A model generated the notes under the pieces. That model did not search any database and was not told the DNA's origin. It saw nothing but the letters and a program-made list of their open reading frames with translations. Made by a program: the position numbers and the translations under genes. From assembly GCF_000374645.1 (NCBI RefSeq), contig NZ_KB894802.1, positions 187,924 through 251,923 of the forward strand: DNA of 64,000 nt, written 5' to 3'. This document shows, one piece after another, positions 26,859 through 36,133 of this stretch (the stretch's first letter is position 1; each line of letters opens with the position of its first letter). Source of the stretch: Arhodomonas aquaeolei DSM 8974. GTDB lineage: Bacteria > Pseudomonadota > Gammaproteobacteria > Nitrococcales > Nitrococcaceae.

Positions 26859-27571
26859 GCGAGCGTATCCGCCCGATCTGGGCCGAGGAGAACGACACGG
26901 GTGTCGCCAGTGCGTGGGAGATCCCCGATATGGCGGGCAACCGGCGCGACGAGGCCACCGAGCCGGCGCCGGAGATGCCGAGCGTCGAGGAGATCGAACG
27001 GATGCAGGCCGAGGCGCGTGCCGAGGCCGCGCGGGAGGGGCGCCGCGAAGGCTACGAAAAGGGCTTCGCCGAGGGCCGGCAGGCGGGCCTGGACCAGGGG
27101 CAGGCGGAGATCAAACGCCGTGCCGGCGAGCTCCAGGCCCTGCTCGATTCGCTCCAGGCCCCAGCCGCGGAGATGGACGCCGAGGTGGAGCAGGGGCTCG
27201 CCGAGCTCGCCCTGGCGGTGGCCCGGCAGGTCATCCGCCGGGAAATCGTCACCCAGCACGGCGAGATCGTCGGCGTGGTGCGCGAGGCGGTGGCGGAGCT
27301 GCCGCTGGACAACCGTGAGGTGCGCCTGAGGGTGCATCCGGACGATGCCGCCGTGCTCCGCGATGCCGGCGTCGAGGGTGAATGGCGGATCGTTGAGGAT
27401 CCGTCGGTCAACCGGGGTGGCTGCCTGGTGGACAGCGGTGCTTCCCACGTGGACGCGCGGCTGGAGACCCGGATCGCCAACGTCGCGGCCTCGCTGCTCG
27501 GCGACGGCCGGGACGGTGACACGGCCGCGGAGGGCGGGGCGGATCCAGCCGGGGAGGCGGACGATGACTGA
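26855..27571 (+). CDS. fliH: FliH, regulator of the export ATPase
   Basis: Binds FliI and brings it to the export gate. 238 residues with an N-terminal disordered part, a Glu/Ala/Arg-rich coiled coil ([20 protein letters not shown], near 50-85, showing the Gly-x3-Gly-type spacing of FliH) and the C-terminal FliH/YscL domain ([34 protein letters not shown]). Start and stop overlap fliG and fliI. Confidence 0.94.
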   Translation: MSERIRPIWAEENDTGVASAWEIPDMAGNRRDEATEPAPEMPSVEEIERMQAEARAEAAREGRREGYEKGFAEGRQAGLDQGQAEIKRRAGELQALLDSLQAPAAEMDAEVEQGLAELALAVARQVIRREIVTQHGEIVGVVREAVAELPLDNREVRLRVHPDDAAVLRDAGVEGEWRIVEDPSVNRGGCLVDSGASHVDARLETRIANVAASLLGDGRDGDTAAEGGADPAGEADDD

Positions 27572-28922
27572 GGCCCGCCGCGTGGACTGGGCCGGGCGCC
27601 TCGCCGCCCGGCGCGACGGACTGCGGCGGCCGGACCCCGTCGTTGAGGGGCGGTTGCGCCGGATGATCGGACTCACCCTGGAGGCCGAGGGCTGCGAGGC
27701 CCCGGTGGGCTCGCGCTGCGAGATTTTCGGGCACGGCGATCACAGCGTTGAGGCGGAAGTGGTCGGCTTTGCCGAGGGGCGGCTGTTCCTGATGCCCACC
27801 GGCGCGCTCCACGGGGTGACCCCGAACGCACGGGTGCTCCCCCGTGAGGAGGCCCTCGCGGCGCACGTTGGTCCCGATCTGCTCGGGCGCGTGCTCGATG
27901 GCGGCGGTGAGCCGCTGGACGACCGTCCCGCGCCGGAGGCGCCGGCACGCATGCCCCTCGCCGGTCGCTCGATCAACCCGCTGGGGCGTGCCCCCATCCG
28001 TGAGCCCCTGGATGTGGGCATCCGCGCGATCAACGCGCTGCTTACCGTGGGCCAGGGCCAGCGTATGGGCCTGTTCGCGGGCAGCGGCGTGGGCAAGAGC
28101 GTGCTGCTCGGCATGATGACCCGCTACACCAACGCCGACGTCGTGGTGGTGGGGCTCATCGGCGAGCGCGGCCGGGAGGTCAAGGAGTTCATCGAGGACA
28201 TCCTCGGCGAGGAAGGGCTGGCGCGCTCCGCGGTGGTGGCAGCGCCGGCGGACACCTCGCCGCTGATGCGCATGCACGGGGCCATGCTCGCCACCAGCAT
28301 CGCCGAGTACTTCCGCGACCAGGGCCTGCGCGTGCTCCTGCTCATGGACTCGCTGACCCGCTACGCCCAGGCCCAGCGCGAGATCGGACTGGCCATCGGC
28401 GAGCCGCCGGCGACCAAGGGCTATCCACCGTCGGTGTTCGCGCGCCTGCCCCAGCTCGTCGAGCGCGCCGGCAACGCCGGTCGGGGCGAGGGTTCGATCA
28501 CCGCCTTCTATACGGTGCTCACCGAGGGCGATGACCAGCAGGACCCGGTGGCCGATTCCGCCCGCGCGATCCTCGACGGGCACATCGTGCTCTCGCGCTC
28601 GCTCGCCGAGAGCGGCCACTACCCGGCCATCGACATCGAGGCGTCCGCGAGCCGGGCGATGCTCAACATCACCGACGACGCGCACGTACGCGCGAGTCAG
28701 CGCCTGCGGCGGCTCTATGCCACCTACCGGCGCAACGAGGACCTCATCAACGTCGGTGCCTACCAGCACGGCAGCGACGCGTCCGTGGACGAGGCGATCG
28801 CCTATCACTCGTCCATCATGCGGTTTCTCGGTCAGGATATCGGCGAGGCCGTTTCGTTCCGGGACGCCGTTGCCGAGCTGCACGACCTCATCGGCGAGGA
28901 CACGGGGGCGAGTCTTGCCTAA
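27564..28922 (+). CDS. fliI: FliI, flagellar export ATPase
   Basis: Hexameric ATPase that unloads chaperone-substrate complexes at the export gate, related to F1-beta. 452 residues from ATG 27564, which overlaps fliH by 8 bases; the longer frame to 27345 lies inside fliH. Walker [16 protein letters not shown] near 171, [15 protein letters not shown], Walker [19 protein letters not shown] and the switch [18 protein letters not shown] are present. Confidence 0.97.
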   Translation: MTEARRVDWAGRLAARRDGLRRPDPVVEGRLRRMIGLTLEAEGCEAPVGSRCEIFGHGDHSVEAEVVGFAEGRLFLMPTGALHGVTPNARVLPREEALAAHVGPDLLGRVLDGGGEPLDDRPAPEAPARMPLAGRSINPLGRAPIREPLDVGIRAINALLTVGQGQRMGLFAGSGVGKSVLLGMMTRYTNADVVVVGLIGERGREVKEFIEDILGEEGLARSAVVAAPADTSPLMRMHGAMLATSIAEYFRDQGLRVLLLMDSLTRYAQAQREIGLAIGEPPATKGYPPSVFARLPQLVERAGNAGRGEGSITAFYTVLTEGDDQQDPVADSARAILDGHIVLSRSLAESGHYPAIDIEASASRAMLNITDDAHVRASQRLRRLYATYRRNEDLINVGAYQHGSDASVDEAIAYHSSIMRFLGQDIGEAVSFRDAVAELHDLIGEDTGASLA

Positions 28923-28928
28923 GAGGGG

Positions 28929-29396
28929 ATGCCATTGACACGACGTAGCGAACGCATGCAGCCCATCCAGCGTCTCGCCGGTGAACGGGCGCGGGAGGAT
29001 GCGCGCCGTCTCGCCGGCCGCCGGGACGACGCCGAGCAGGAGCGCGAACGCCTCGCCCAGCTCCAGGGTTTCCGTCGGGAGTACGAGCAGCGCTTCGCGG
29101 TCTCCGGCCAGGCGGGGATGGACGCCCACAGGCTGCGTGACTACAACGCCTTCATGGCACGTATCGACACGGCGGTGCGCCAGCAGCGCCAGACCGTGGA
29201 GGCGGTCGAGGCGGAGGTGACCGCCCTGCGCGAGCAGTGGCTGAAGTCCTGGGGGGATGCCCGGGCACTCGACACCCTGGTCGAGCGCTACCGCGGCGAG
29301 GAGCGCCGGCGCGAGGCCGGCCGGGAACAGCGGGAGAACGACGACTTTGCCCAGCGTGTGCGCCGCGGCGGTGCCCGTGACGGGGGGAGGAACTGA
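28929..29396 (+). CDS. fliJ: FliJ, export chaperone-escort / central stalk protein
   Basis: Antiparallel coiled coil that inserts in the FliI ring. 155 residues, almost all charged helix (LAGERAREDARRLAGRRDD, RYRGEERRREAGREQREN), within the usual 140-155. Begins 6 bases after fliI; its TGA shares one base with the fliK ATG. Assigned from size, composition and position. Confidence 0.85.
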   Translation: MPLTRRSERMQPIQRLAGERAREDARRLAGRRDDAEQERERLAQLQGFRREYEQRFAVSGQAGMDAHRLRDYNAFMARIDTAVRQQRQTVEAVEAEVTALREQWLKSWGDARALDTLVERYRGEERRREAGREQRENDDFAQRVRRGGARDGGRN

Positions 29397-30445
29397 TGCA
29401 GTCGATCAAGCTTTCAACGGAGACCACCGGCGCATCGCCGGGCACGGCGGCCCAGGCGGGCGCCGGCGCCGGGGGCGACGCCTTCGAGACCCGCCTCGGC
29501 GAGGCCATCGAGGCCGCCACCGGACGGCGGCTGAGCAAGGAGCAGATCCGCGATCTGCTCGCCGGCGAGGACGGTGCCGGTCTCAGCCGTGAGCAGTTGC
29601 TTGCCCTGCTCGCCGGCCAGGACGCCGGTGGCACGGGGCTGGACGCCGACGCCCTGGCGGGCCAGCTCGCCGGTCTGGAGGCCGATGTCGATGGCGACGG
29701 CAGTGACGACGATGGTACCGGCATGGACATCGGTGCCTGGATCGCGGCCCTGGTCTCGGCACAGCAGGCCGGCGGGAGCAACGGCGACGGTGCCGACGCC
29801 CTGCAGCGCGCCGTTGCCGCCGGCAAGGGTGGCCAGAATGCCGGTGACCGCCTCTCCCAGCTGCTCCAGGGGCTCGGGGCAGGGGGGAGTGCGCCGGACG
29901 ACAGTAACAGCCGCGACGGCGGGTTCGACGCGCTGCTCGGCAGCGTGGATACCCGCGCCGCCGCGAGCCGCGGCGGCAACGCGACGCCGACGCTGCAGCT
30001 CTCGACCCCGGTGGGGCAGCCCGGTTTCACCCGCGGCGTGGCCGATCAGGTCACCTGGATGGTGAACAACGGCACCCAGAATGCCCGGGTCACGCTGGAC
30101 CCGCCGGATCTGGGTCCGCTGGAGATCTCCGTGTCGACCCGTGACGACCGCACCAGCGTGTCCATCGTCGCCCACCACGCGGGCACCCGGGACGCCCTGA
30201 TGGCGGACAGCGCGCGGCTGCGGGCGATGCTGGCGGACAACGGGTTCTCGGGGGTCGAGGTCTCGGTGCGTGACGGCAGCGCCGAGGGCGGCAACGCCCA
30301 GGCCTTTGGCGACGGGGGCGCTGGCGCCGACGGCGGTCACTCCGGCGACGGCGGCGGCCAGGGCAGCGGTCCGGGCGCCTCGGAGATCCGTCAGGACAAC
30401 GGCGGCCTGATCGGCGGCAACGGCCTCGTGGACCATTACGTTTGA
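29396..30445 (+). CDS. fliK: FliK, hook-length control protein
   Basis: Exported molecular ruler that switches export from hook to filament proteins through FlhB. 349 residues: a low-complexity Gly/Asp/Ala-rich N part with short Leu-containing repeats (SKEQIRDLLAGED, SREQLLALLAGQD) and the C-terminal hook-control domain with VTLDPPDLGPLEISVSTRDD near residue 230 and the closing Gly/Gln-rich tail. A second, different FliK-type gene is at 48750-49853. Confidence 0.92.
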   Translation: MQSIKLSTETTGASPGTAAQAGAGAGGDAFETRLGEAIEAATGRRLSKEQIRDLLAGEDGAGLSREQLLALLAGQDAGGTGLDADALAGQLAGLEADVDGDGSDDDGTGMDIGAWIAALVSAQQAGGSNGDGADALQRAVAAGKGGQNAGDRLSQLLQGLGAGGSAPDDSNSRDGGFDALLGSVDTRAAASRGGNATPTLQLSTPVGQPGFTRGVADQVTWMVNNGTQNARVTLDPPDLGPLEISVSTRDDRTSVSIVAHHAGTRDALMADSARLRAMLADNGFSGVEVSVRDGSAEGGNAQAFGDGGAGADGGHSGDGGGQGSGPGASEIRQDNGGLIGGNGLVDHYV

Positions 30446-30554
30446 GCGTGCGGTGCGGAATTGGTTTGCGCCGGGTGGCGGCGTATCCTTGCCGGCCGGT
30501 CCGCAGAACACCGCCAGCGCCGGCGCGCTGAACGAATCAACAGGGGGATAAGGA

Positions 30555-31100
30555 ATGCCGACGAACGTCTCCGGGCGCGTCCCGCCCGCCTCGCCGGGCC
30601 GGCAGTCGGGCCTGTCCAAGCTGGTCCTGATCCTGGTCATCATGCTGGGCCTGCTGCTCATCGGTGGCGGCACGGTGGCGGCGCTGTACTTCACCGGCGT
30701 CGTCGGCGGCGACCAGGCGGCCGAGGCGGCCGCGGCGGAGGGCGATGCCCAGGACGGCGCCCAGAAGGAGCCCGAGCCCAAGCCGGCGCTGTATCTGCCG
30801 CTGGAGCCGCCGATCGTGGTGAACTTCAGCGGCGAGCAGCGCAGCGGCTACCTGCAGGTGGGCGTGGAGCTCATGGCCCGCGACCAGGCGGTGCTCGACG
30901 CGGTCAAGACCCACATGCCGGTGGTGCGCAACAACCTCATCCTGCTCTTCGGCGATCAGGACTACGACACCCTGGACAACCGCGCCGGCAAGGAGCAGCT
31001 TCGGGCGAAGGCCCGGGAGGCGGTGAACGAAGTGCTCTCGAACCACGGTATCGAGGGGCAGGTGGAAGCGGTGTATTTCACCTCCTTCATTCTCCAGTGA
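30555..31100 (+). CDS. fliL: FliL, basal-body/stator-associated membrane protein
   Basis: Single-pass inner-membrane protein that surrounds stators. 181 residues: cytoplasmic N terminus, membrane helix near 25-50 (LVLILVIMLGLLLIGGGTVA), a charged Glu/Ala linker and the periplasmic FliL domain (YLPLEPPIVVNFSGEQRSGYLQ). Conserved C terminus VEAVYFTSFILQ. Separated from fliK by 109 bases without a clear promoter. Confidence 0.95.
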   Translation: MPTNVSGRVPPASPGRQSGLSKLVLILVIMLGLLLIGGGTVAALYFTGVVGGDQAAEAAAAEGDAQDGAQKEPEPKPALYLPLEPPIVVNFSGEQRSGYLQVGVELMARDQAVLDAVKTHMPVVRNNLILLFGDQDYDTLDNRAGKEQLRAKAREAVNEVLSNHGIEGQVEAVYFTSFILQ

Positions 31101-31115
31101 CGGCGGATCCGCGCG

Positions 31116-32141
31116 ATGAGTGATCAGGACATCCTGAGCCAGGACGAGATCGATGCCCTGCTTCACGGCATAGACGGCGGGGACGTGGCCGGTGAGGAGG
31201 AGGAAGCCTATACCGATCCGGGCCAGGCGAAGTCCTTCGACTTCGAGAGCCAGGAGCGGATCGTGCGTGGGCGCATGCCCACGCTGGAGATGATCAACGA
31301 GCGCTTCGCGCGGCTGTTCCGCATCGGGCTGTTCAACATGCTGCGCAAGGCCCCGGAGGTCTCGGTGGGCGGCATGGAGATGATGAAGTTCTCCGAGTAC
31401 GTCCACACCCTGTACGTGCCCACCAGCCTCAATCTGATCAAGGTCCAGCCGCTGCGCGGCACGGCGCTGTGCATCCTGGATCCCAAGCTGGTGTTCATCC
31501 TGGTGGACAACTTCTTCGGCGGCGACGGGCGCTACTTCACCAAGATCGAGGGCCGCGAGTTCACGCCCACGGAGACGCGGGTGATCCGCATGGTGCTCGA
31601 TCAGGCGTTCGCCGACCTCTACGAGGCCTGGAACCCGATCCTGTCGGTGGAGTTCGATTACGTTTCCTCGGAGGTGAACCCCCAGTTCGCCAACATCGTC
31701 TCGCCCTCCGAGGTGGTGGTGGTCTCCAAGTTCCAGGTGGAGATGGACGGCGGCGGCGGTGAGTTCCACGTAACGCTGCCCTACACCATGATCGAGCCGG
31801 TGCGCGAGATCCTGGACGCCGGCGTGCAGAGTGACCGCAACGAGGTCGACGAGCGCTGGATCCGCTCGCTGCGCGAGGAGATGAAGCAGGCCCGTGTGGA
31901 GCTGTCCTCCTCGCTCACCGACGTGACCATCGGGCTGCGCGATCTCATGCGCATGAAGCCCGGCGACGTCATTCCCATCGAGATGCCCGAGACGGTCACC
32001 GTGGTCGCCGAGGACGAGGTCCCGGTGCTGCGCGGCCGCCTCGGCCAGTCGAACGGCAACATGGCGGTTCAGATCACGGAGTTGCTGCGCGTACCCGAGC
32101 GCGACAGCCTGATCAAGCTGAGGAACAGAGAGCATGAGTGA
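31116..32141 (+). CDS. fliM: FliM, motor switch protein
   Basis: C-ring protein that binds phospho-CheY and reverses rotation. 341 residues. The CheY-binding N terminus ILSQDEIDALLHGI is intact, followed by the CheC-like middle domain (FARLFRIGLFNMLRKAPEV, IFNxx-like FFGGDGRYFTKIEGREFTP) and a C-terminal SpoA domain. Overlaps fliN by 8 bases. Confidence 0.97.
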   Translation: MSDQDILSQDEIDALLHGIDGGDVAGEEEEAYTDPGQAKSFDFESQERIVRGRMPTLEMINERFARLFRIGLFNMLRKAPEVSVGGMEMMKFSEYVHTLYVPTSLNLIKVQPLRGTALCILDPKLVFILVDNFFGGDGRYFTKIEGREFTPTETRVIRMVLDQAFADLYEAWNPILSVEFDYVSSEVNPQFANIVSPSEVVVVSKFQVEMDGGGGEFHVTLPYTMIEPVREILDAGVQSDRNEVDERWIRSLREEMKQARVELSSSLTDVTIGLRDLMRMKPGDVIPIEMPETVTVVAEDEVPVLRGRLGQSNGNMAVQITELLRVPERDSLIKLRNREHE

Positions 32142-32643
32142 CGAGGACAACCAGCAGGACGATCAGGGCCAGCTCGGTGACGAGTGGGAAGCGGCTCTGG
32201 CCGAGCAGGGCGTACAGGATGGCGACGCCGACGACGAGGGCGGTACCGCCGGCGGCGGTGCCGGGGAGACGGGCGATGATGCAGGGGACGCCCCCGGCGG
32301 ACAGTCGGCCGCCGACGAGGCCTTCCAGCGCGCGGCGCTGAACGATCTCCAGGACAGCGCCGGTGCAAAGCCCGCGGACGAGGACGTCAATCTCGACGTC
32401 ATCCTCGATATCCCGGTGACCCTGTCCATGGAGATCGGGCGCACCAAGATCAGTATCCGCAACCTGCTCCAGCTCAACCAGGGCTCGGTGGTCGAGCTCG
32501 ACCGCCTGGCCGGTGAGCCCATGGACGTCATGGTCAACGGTACCCTGGTGGCCCATGGCGAGGTGGTCGTGGTCAACGAACGCTTCGGCATCCGGCTGAC
32601 CGACGTTGTCAGCCCCAGCGAACGCGTGAGAAAGCTCAAATGA
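32134..32643 (+). CDS. fliN: FliN, motor switch protein
   Basis: C-ring base protein that also docks FliH. 169 residues; the C-terminal SpoA domain (about 85-168: LDIPVTLSMEIGRTKISI, NLLQLNQGSVVELDRLAGEP) is standard, while residues 1-80 are a long acidic Asp/Glu/Gly tail with the conserved DEWEAALAEQ near 18. Longer than E. coli FliN (137). ATGA overlap with fliO. Confidence 0.95.
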   Translation: MSDEDNQQDDQGQLGDEWEAALAEQGVQDGDADDEGGTAGGGAGETGDDAGDAPGGQSAADEAFQRAALNDLQDSAGAKPADEDVNLDVILDIPVTLSMEIGRTKISIRNLLQLNQGSVVELDRLAGEPMDVMVNGTLVAHGEVVVVNERFGIRLTDVVSPSERVRKLK

Positions 32644-33047
32644 GACGGGCGTTCACGGCGGTGACGTCGCTCGCGCCGGCCGCCGCGGCGGCCGCCGAGG
32701 GCAGCGGTGTGGATACCGGGGCGCTGCTGCGCCTCACGCTGGGACTCGCCGGCGTGCTCGCGCTGATCGTGGTGCTCGCCTGGGGGATGCGGCGGATGGG
32801 GCGTTTCGGCAGTAACGCCGGCGGGCGGCTGCGCGTGCTCGGTGCGGTGCCCGTGGGCCAGCGCGAGCGGGTCGTGCTGTTGCAGGCCGGCGAGCGCCAG
32901 CTCCTGATCGGCGTGGCCCCGGGCTCGGTGCGCACGCTGCAGGTGCTCGACGAGCCCATTGTGCCAGTGGACGGTGGCGGGGCGCCGGCACAGACCGGCT
33001 TCGCCGCGCGCCTGCGGGGTGCGATGCGCGATACGGAGGCGTCGTGA
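32640..33047 (+). CDS. fliO: FliO, export gate assembly protein
   Basis: Bitopic protein that assists assembly of the FliPQR gate. 135 residues with one membrane helix near 25-48 ([20 protein letters not shown]) and the small cytoplasmic domain [21 protein letters not shown] near residue 62. Overlaps both neighbours by 4 bases. Confidence 0.93.
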   Translation: MRRAFTAVTSLAPAAAAAAEGSGVDTGALLRLTLGLAGVLALIVVLAWGMRRMGRFGSNAGGRLRVLGAVPVGQRERVVLLQAGERQLLIGVAPGSVRTLQVLDEPIVPVDGGGAPAQTGFAARLRGAMRDTEAS

Positions 33048-33796
33048 GCCGACGCTGGCTCTGGGGGCTGCTCGCCGCGCTGCTGGTGCTGCTGCCGCTG
33101 GCCGCCTGGGGCCAGGCGGACGGCATGCCGGCGCTGACCATCGAGCAGACCGCAGACGGTGAGCAATGGAGCCTGAGTCTCCAGGTGCTCGCGCTGATGA
33201 CGCTGCTCACGCTGCTGCCGGCCATCGTGCTGATGATGACGGCATTCACGCGGATCATCGTCGTGCTTGCCATCCTGCGCACCGCCATCGGCACTCAGAG
33301 CACGCCGTCCAACCAGGTGCTGGTGGGGCTGGCGTTCTTCCTCACCCTGTTCGTGATGCAGCCGGTCTTCCAGCAGATCAACAGCCAGGCCCTGCAGCCC
33401 TACATGGCCGATGAGCTGGGACCGGTGGAGGCGATGCAGACCGCGGTGAAGCCGTTGCGCGGCTTCATGCTCGCCCAGACCCGGGAGCAGGACCTGTCCA
33501 TGTTCCTGAATATCTCCGGCGAGGGGCAGGTCGAGGGGCCCGAGGCGGTCCCGTTGACGGTGCTGGTGCCCGCGTTCGTGACCAGTGAGCTCAAGACCGC
33601 CTTCCAGATCGGCTTCATCCTGTTCCTGCCGTTCCTGGTCATCGACCTGGTGGTGGCGAGCACGCTGATGTCCATGGGCATGCTCATGCTCTCGCCGATG
33701 ATCATCTCGCTGCCGTTCAAGATCATGCTGTTCGTGCTCGTCGACGGCTGGTCGATGATCATGGGCACGCTGGCGCGCAGCTTCACCGCGGGGTAA
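33044..33796 (+). CDS. fliP: FliP, export gate protein
   Basis: Core of the type III export channel (5 copies with FliR and FliQ). 250 residues starting at GTG 33044, which overlaps the fliO stop (GTGA). Cleavable signal peptide ([18 protein letters not shown]), then FliP motifs [19 protein letters not shown] and the four membrane helices; [15 protein letters not shown] is conserved. Confidence 0.97.
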   Translation: MSRRWLWGLLAALLVLLPLAAWGQADGMPALTIEQTADGEQWSLSLQVLALMTLLTLLPAIVLMMTAFTRIIVVLAILRTAIGTQSTPSNQVLVGLAFFLTLFVMQPVFQQINSQALQPYMADELGPVEAMQTAVKPLRGFMLAQTREQDLSMFLNISGEGQVEGPEAVPLTVLVPAFVTSELKTAFQIGFILFLPFLVIDLVVASTLMSMGMLMLSPMIISLPFKIMLFVLVDGWSMIMGTLARSFTAG

Positions 33797-33836
33797 GGCG
33801 GGGCGGCAATGGCCGCTGCGCAACCGGGAGGGAGTC

Positions 33837-34106
33837 ATGGAACCGTCTTTCGCGATACAGCTCGGCAAGGAGGCGCTCACCGTCGCCATCCTCATCGCCG
33901 CCCCCATACTGCTCTCGGCGCTTGCCGCCGGCCTGATCATCGGCATGTTCCAGGCGGCGACCCAGATCAACGAGCAGACCCTGTCGTTCGTGCCCAAGCT
34001 CGCGGTGCTGGCGCTCACGCTGTTCATCGCCTCGCCGTGGATGCTCAACGTGCTCATGGACTTCACCGAGGGGCTGTTCCGCAACATCCCGCAGTTCATC
34101 CGGTGA
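33837..34106 (+). CDS. fliQ: FliQ, export gate protein
   Basis: Two-helix inner-membrane gate subunit. 89 residues, the family's fixed size. LIIGMFQAATQINEQTLSFVPK is the signature loop between helices. Begins 40 bases after fliP with GGAG upstream; the stop overlaps the fliR GTG. Confidence 0.97.
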   Translation: MEPSFAIQLGKEALTVAILIAAPILLSALAAGLIIGMFQAATQINEQTLSFVPKLAVLALTLFIASPWMLNVLMDFTEGLFRNIPQFIR

Positions 34107-34879
34107 ACCTCGAGGCGGCGCAGATCACCGCCTGGCTCGGCCAGTTCCTCTGGCCGCTGGTGCGTGTCGGCGCGATGATGCTGGTCGCGCCGGTGTTCTC
34201 CAACGCGGCGGTGCCGGTGCGCATCCGTGTGCTCCTGGGCGTGGCACTGACGGTGGCGGTGATGCCGGCGGCCGGCGGTGCGCCGGCGCTGGATCCGCTT
34301 TCGGCCGCCGCGGTGGTGCTCGCTGCCCAGCAGGTGATTATCGGCGCGGCCATGGGGCTGCTGGTGGCGATGGCGTTCCAGACCGTGGTGGTGGCGGGCG
34401 AGAGCATCTCGCTGACCATGGGGCTCGGTTTCGCGACCATGGTCGACCCGCAGTCCGGGGTGCCCGTGCCCGTGCTCTCGCAATTCCTGCTGGTGATCCT
34501 CACACTGCTGTTTCTCGCCTTCGGCGGCCATCTGGTGCTCATTCAGCTGGTCGCGGAGAGCTTCCGGCTGCTGCCACTGGATGCCGGCGGCCTGGCCGCC
34601 GAGGATTTCCACACGGTGGTGGCATTCGCCTCGACCATGTTCTCGGGGGCCGTGCTGTTGGCCCTGCCCGCAATGGCGGCGCTGCTGATGATCAACATGA
34701 TCATCGGCGTGATGACCCGCGTCGCTCCGCAGATGAACATCTTCTCGGTGGGCTTCCCCATCACCATGCTCTCCGGGTTCGTCATCCTGCTCACCCTCGT
34801 GCTCCCCTCGATGCCCCAGCGCATGTCAGCCATCTGGCGCCAGGCCTTCGACACCATCCGCCAGATTCTCGGCGCCTGA
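34103..34879 (+). CDS. fliR: FliR, export gate protein
   Basis: Single-copy gate subunit. 258 residues from the GTG at 34103, chosen because it makes the usual 4-base overlap with fliQ (GTGA) and because the protein then begins NLEAAQITAWLGQFLWP, matching FliR length; the open frame further upstream lies inside fliQ. Six hydrophobic segments; ESISLTMGLGFATMVDPQSG is a FliR motif. Confidence 0.95.
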   Translation: MNLEAAQITAWLGQFLWPLVRVGAMMLVAPVFSNAAVPVRIRVLLGVALTVAVMPAAGGAPALDPLSAAAVVLAAQQVIIGAAMGLLVAMAFQTVVVAGESISLTMGLGFATMVDPQSGVPVPVLSQFLLVILTLLFLAFGGHLVLIQLVAESFRLLPLDAGGLAAEDFHTVVAFASTMFSGAVLLALPAMAALLMINMIIGVMTRVAPQMNIFSVGFPITMLSGFVILLTLVLPSMPQRMSAIWRQAFDTIRQILGA

Positions 34880-34925
34880 CCCCCCCCGTCCGCCGCCGGC
34901 GGGTGTAAGCACGTTGTCCGTGCAC

Positions 34926-34941
34926 TGGTACGAAACCTGCT
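34926..34941 (+). promoter_or_regulatory. sigma54 promoter for flhB
   Basis: TGGTACG-AAAC-CTGCT, GG-N10-GC spacing exact, 38 bases before the flhB ATG in the only sizeable gap (99 bases) between fliL and cheY. It would begin a second transcript flhB-flhA-flhF-flhG-fliA, as flhA/flhB are separately expressed in Pseudomonas. Confidence 0.7.
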
Positions 34942-34978
34942 TGCCCGGTACCGGGACGGTACGTATCGCGAGGCGGGG

Positions 34979-36124
34979 ATGGCCGAGGAAACCCCGGACG
35001 GGCAGGAAAAAACCGAAGAGCCGACCGAAAAGCGGCGGCGGGACGCAAAGGAAAAGGGTCAGGTCCCGCGATCGCGGGAGCTGAGCACCACCCTCGCCAT
35101 GCTCGCCGCCGCGGTGGGGCTGCTAGGGCTCGGCGGCTATATGGCCGATGGCCTGGACGCGCTGCTGCGCGGCAACCTCGCCGTCGACCGCGCCGCCGCC
35201 TTCGACCCGAATGCTCCCGTGCGCATGTTCGAGGAGGCGATCATCCAGGGCATCCTCGTGGTGGCGCCGTTCGCGCTGATCATGCTCGCGGTCAACCTGG
35301 TGGCGCCGGTGGCGCTGGGTGGCTGGTCGTTCAGCGGCAAGGCGCTGGCGCCGAAGCTCGAGAAGATCAGTCCCCTCAAGGGATTCAAGCGGATATTCGG
35401 CGTCAATGGCCTGGTGGAGCTCGGCAAGGCGCTGGCCAAGATCACGGTGGTGGGGACAGTGGGGGTGGTGATGCTGAAGGTCCAGCTCCGCGACTTCCAG
35501 GCGCTCACGGGCATGCCGCTGGCCGCGGGCGCGGCGCAGGCGGCCGACCTGTTCTTCGGCACCTTCCTCGTTCTCTCCGTCTCGCTGATCCTCATCGCGG
35601 CGGTGGATATCCCCTACCAGATCTGGGACCACACCAAGAAGCTGCGCATGACCAAGCAGGAGGTCAAGGACGAGTTCAAGGACACCGAGGGCAAGCCCGA
35701 GGTCAAGGGCCGTATCCGCCAGCTCCAGCAGGAGCTGGCCCGGGGACGGATGATGGAGGCGGTGCCCGAGGCGGACGTGGTGGTCACCAACCCCACCCAT
35801 TTCGCGGTGGCGCTGCGTTACGACGGCGCGAACATGCGCGCGCCGCGGGTGGTCGCCAAGGGAGGTGACCAGCTCGCCCGGCGCATCCGCGAGCTCGCCG
35901 GCGAGCACCGGGTGCCGCTGTTCGAGGCGCCGCAGCTCGCACGGGCGCTCTATCACACCACGGACATAGACGACGAGATCCCGGCGGGCCTCTACCTGGC
36001 GGTGGCCCAGGTGCTCGCCTACATCTTCCGGCTGCGGCGGGGTACGGCGGGCGGGCCGCCCCCGGCGCCGGAGGTCCCCGAGGAATTCAGGCAGTACGCG
36101 CGGCGCGGCGCGGCACAGGAGTAA
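34979..36124 (+). CDS. flhB: FlhB, export gate / substrate-specificity switch
   Basis: Membrane protein whose cytoplasmic domain self-cleaves to switch export from rod/hook to filament substrates. 381 residues: charged N terminus, four membrane helices (about 35-210), linker and FlhBC with the autocleavage motif NPTH at 271-274 (cleaved between Asn271 and Pro272). A separate gene encoding only an FlhBC-like domain is at 48455-48763. Confidence 0.97.
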   Translation: MAEETPDGQEKTEEPTEKRRRDAKEKGQVPRSRELSTTLAMLAAAVGLLGLGGYMADGLDALLRGNLAVDRAAAFDPNAPVRMFEEAIIQGILVVAPFALIMLAVNLVAPVALGGWSFSGKALAPKLEKISPLKGFKRIFGVNGLVELGKALAKITVVGTVGVVMLKVQLRDFQALTGMPLAAGAAQAADLFFGTFLVLSVSLILIAAVDIPYQIWDHTKKLRMTKQEVKDEFKDTEGKPEVKGRIRQLQQELARGRMMEAVPEADVVVTNPTHFAVALRYDGANMRAPRVVAKGGDQLARRIRELAGEHRVPLFEAPQLARALYHTTDIDDEIPAGLYLAVAQVLAYIFRLRRGTAGGPPPAPEVPEEFRQYARRGAAQE

Positions 36125-36133
36125 GGCACGGAC

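Noticed and set aside
30457-30469. sigma54 site before fliL (GGAATTGGTTTGC)
   Set aside because: GG and GC are 9 bases apart rather than 10, and the other consensus bases do not match.
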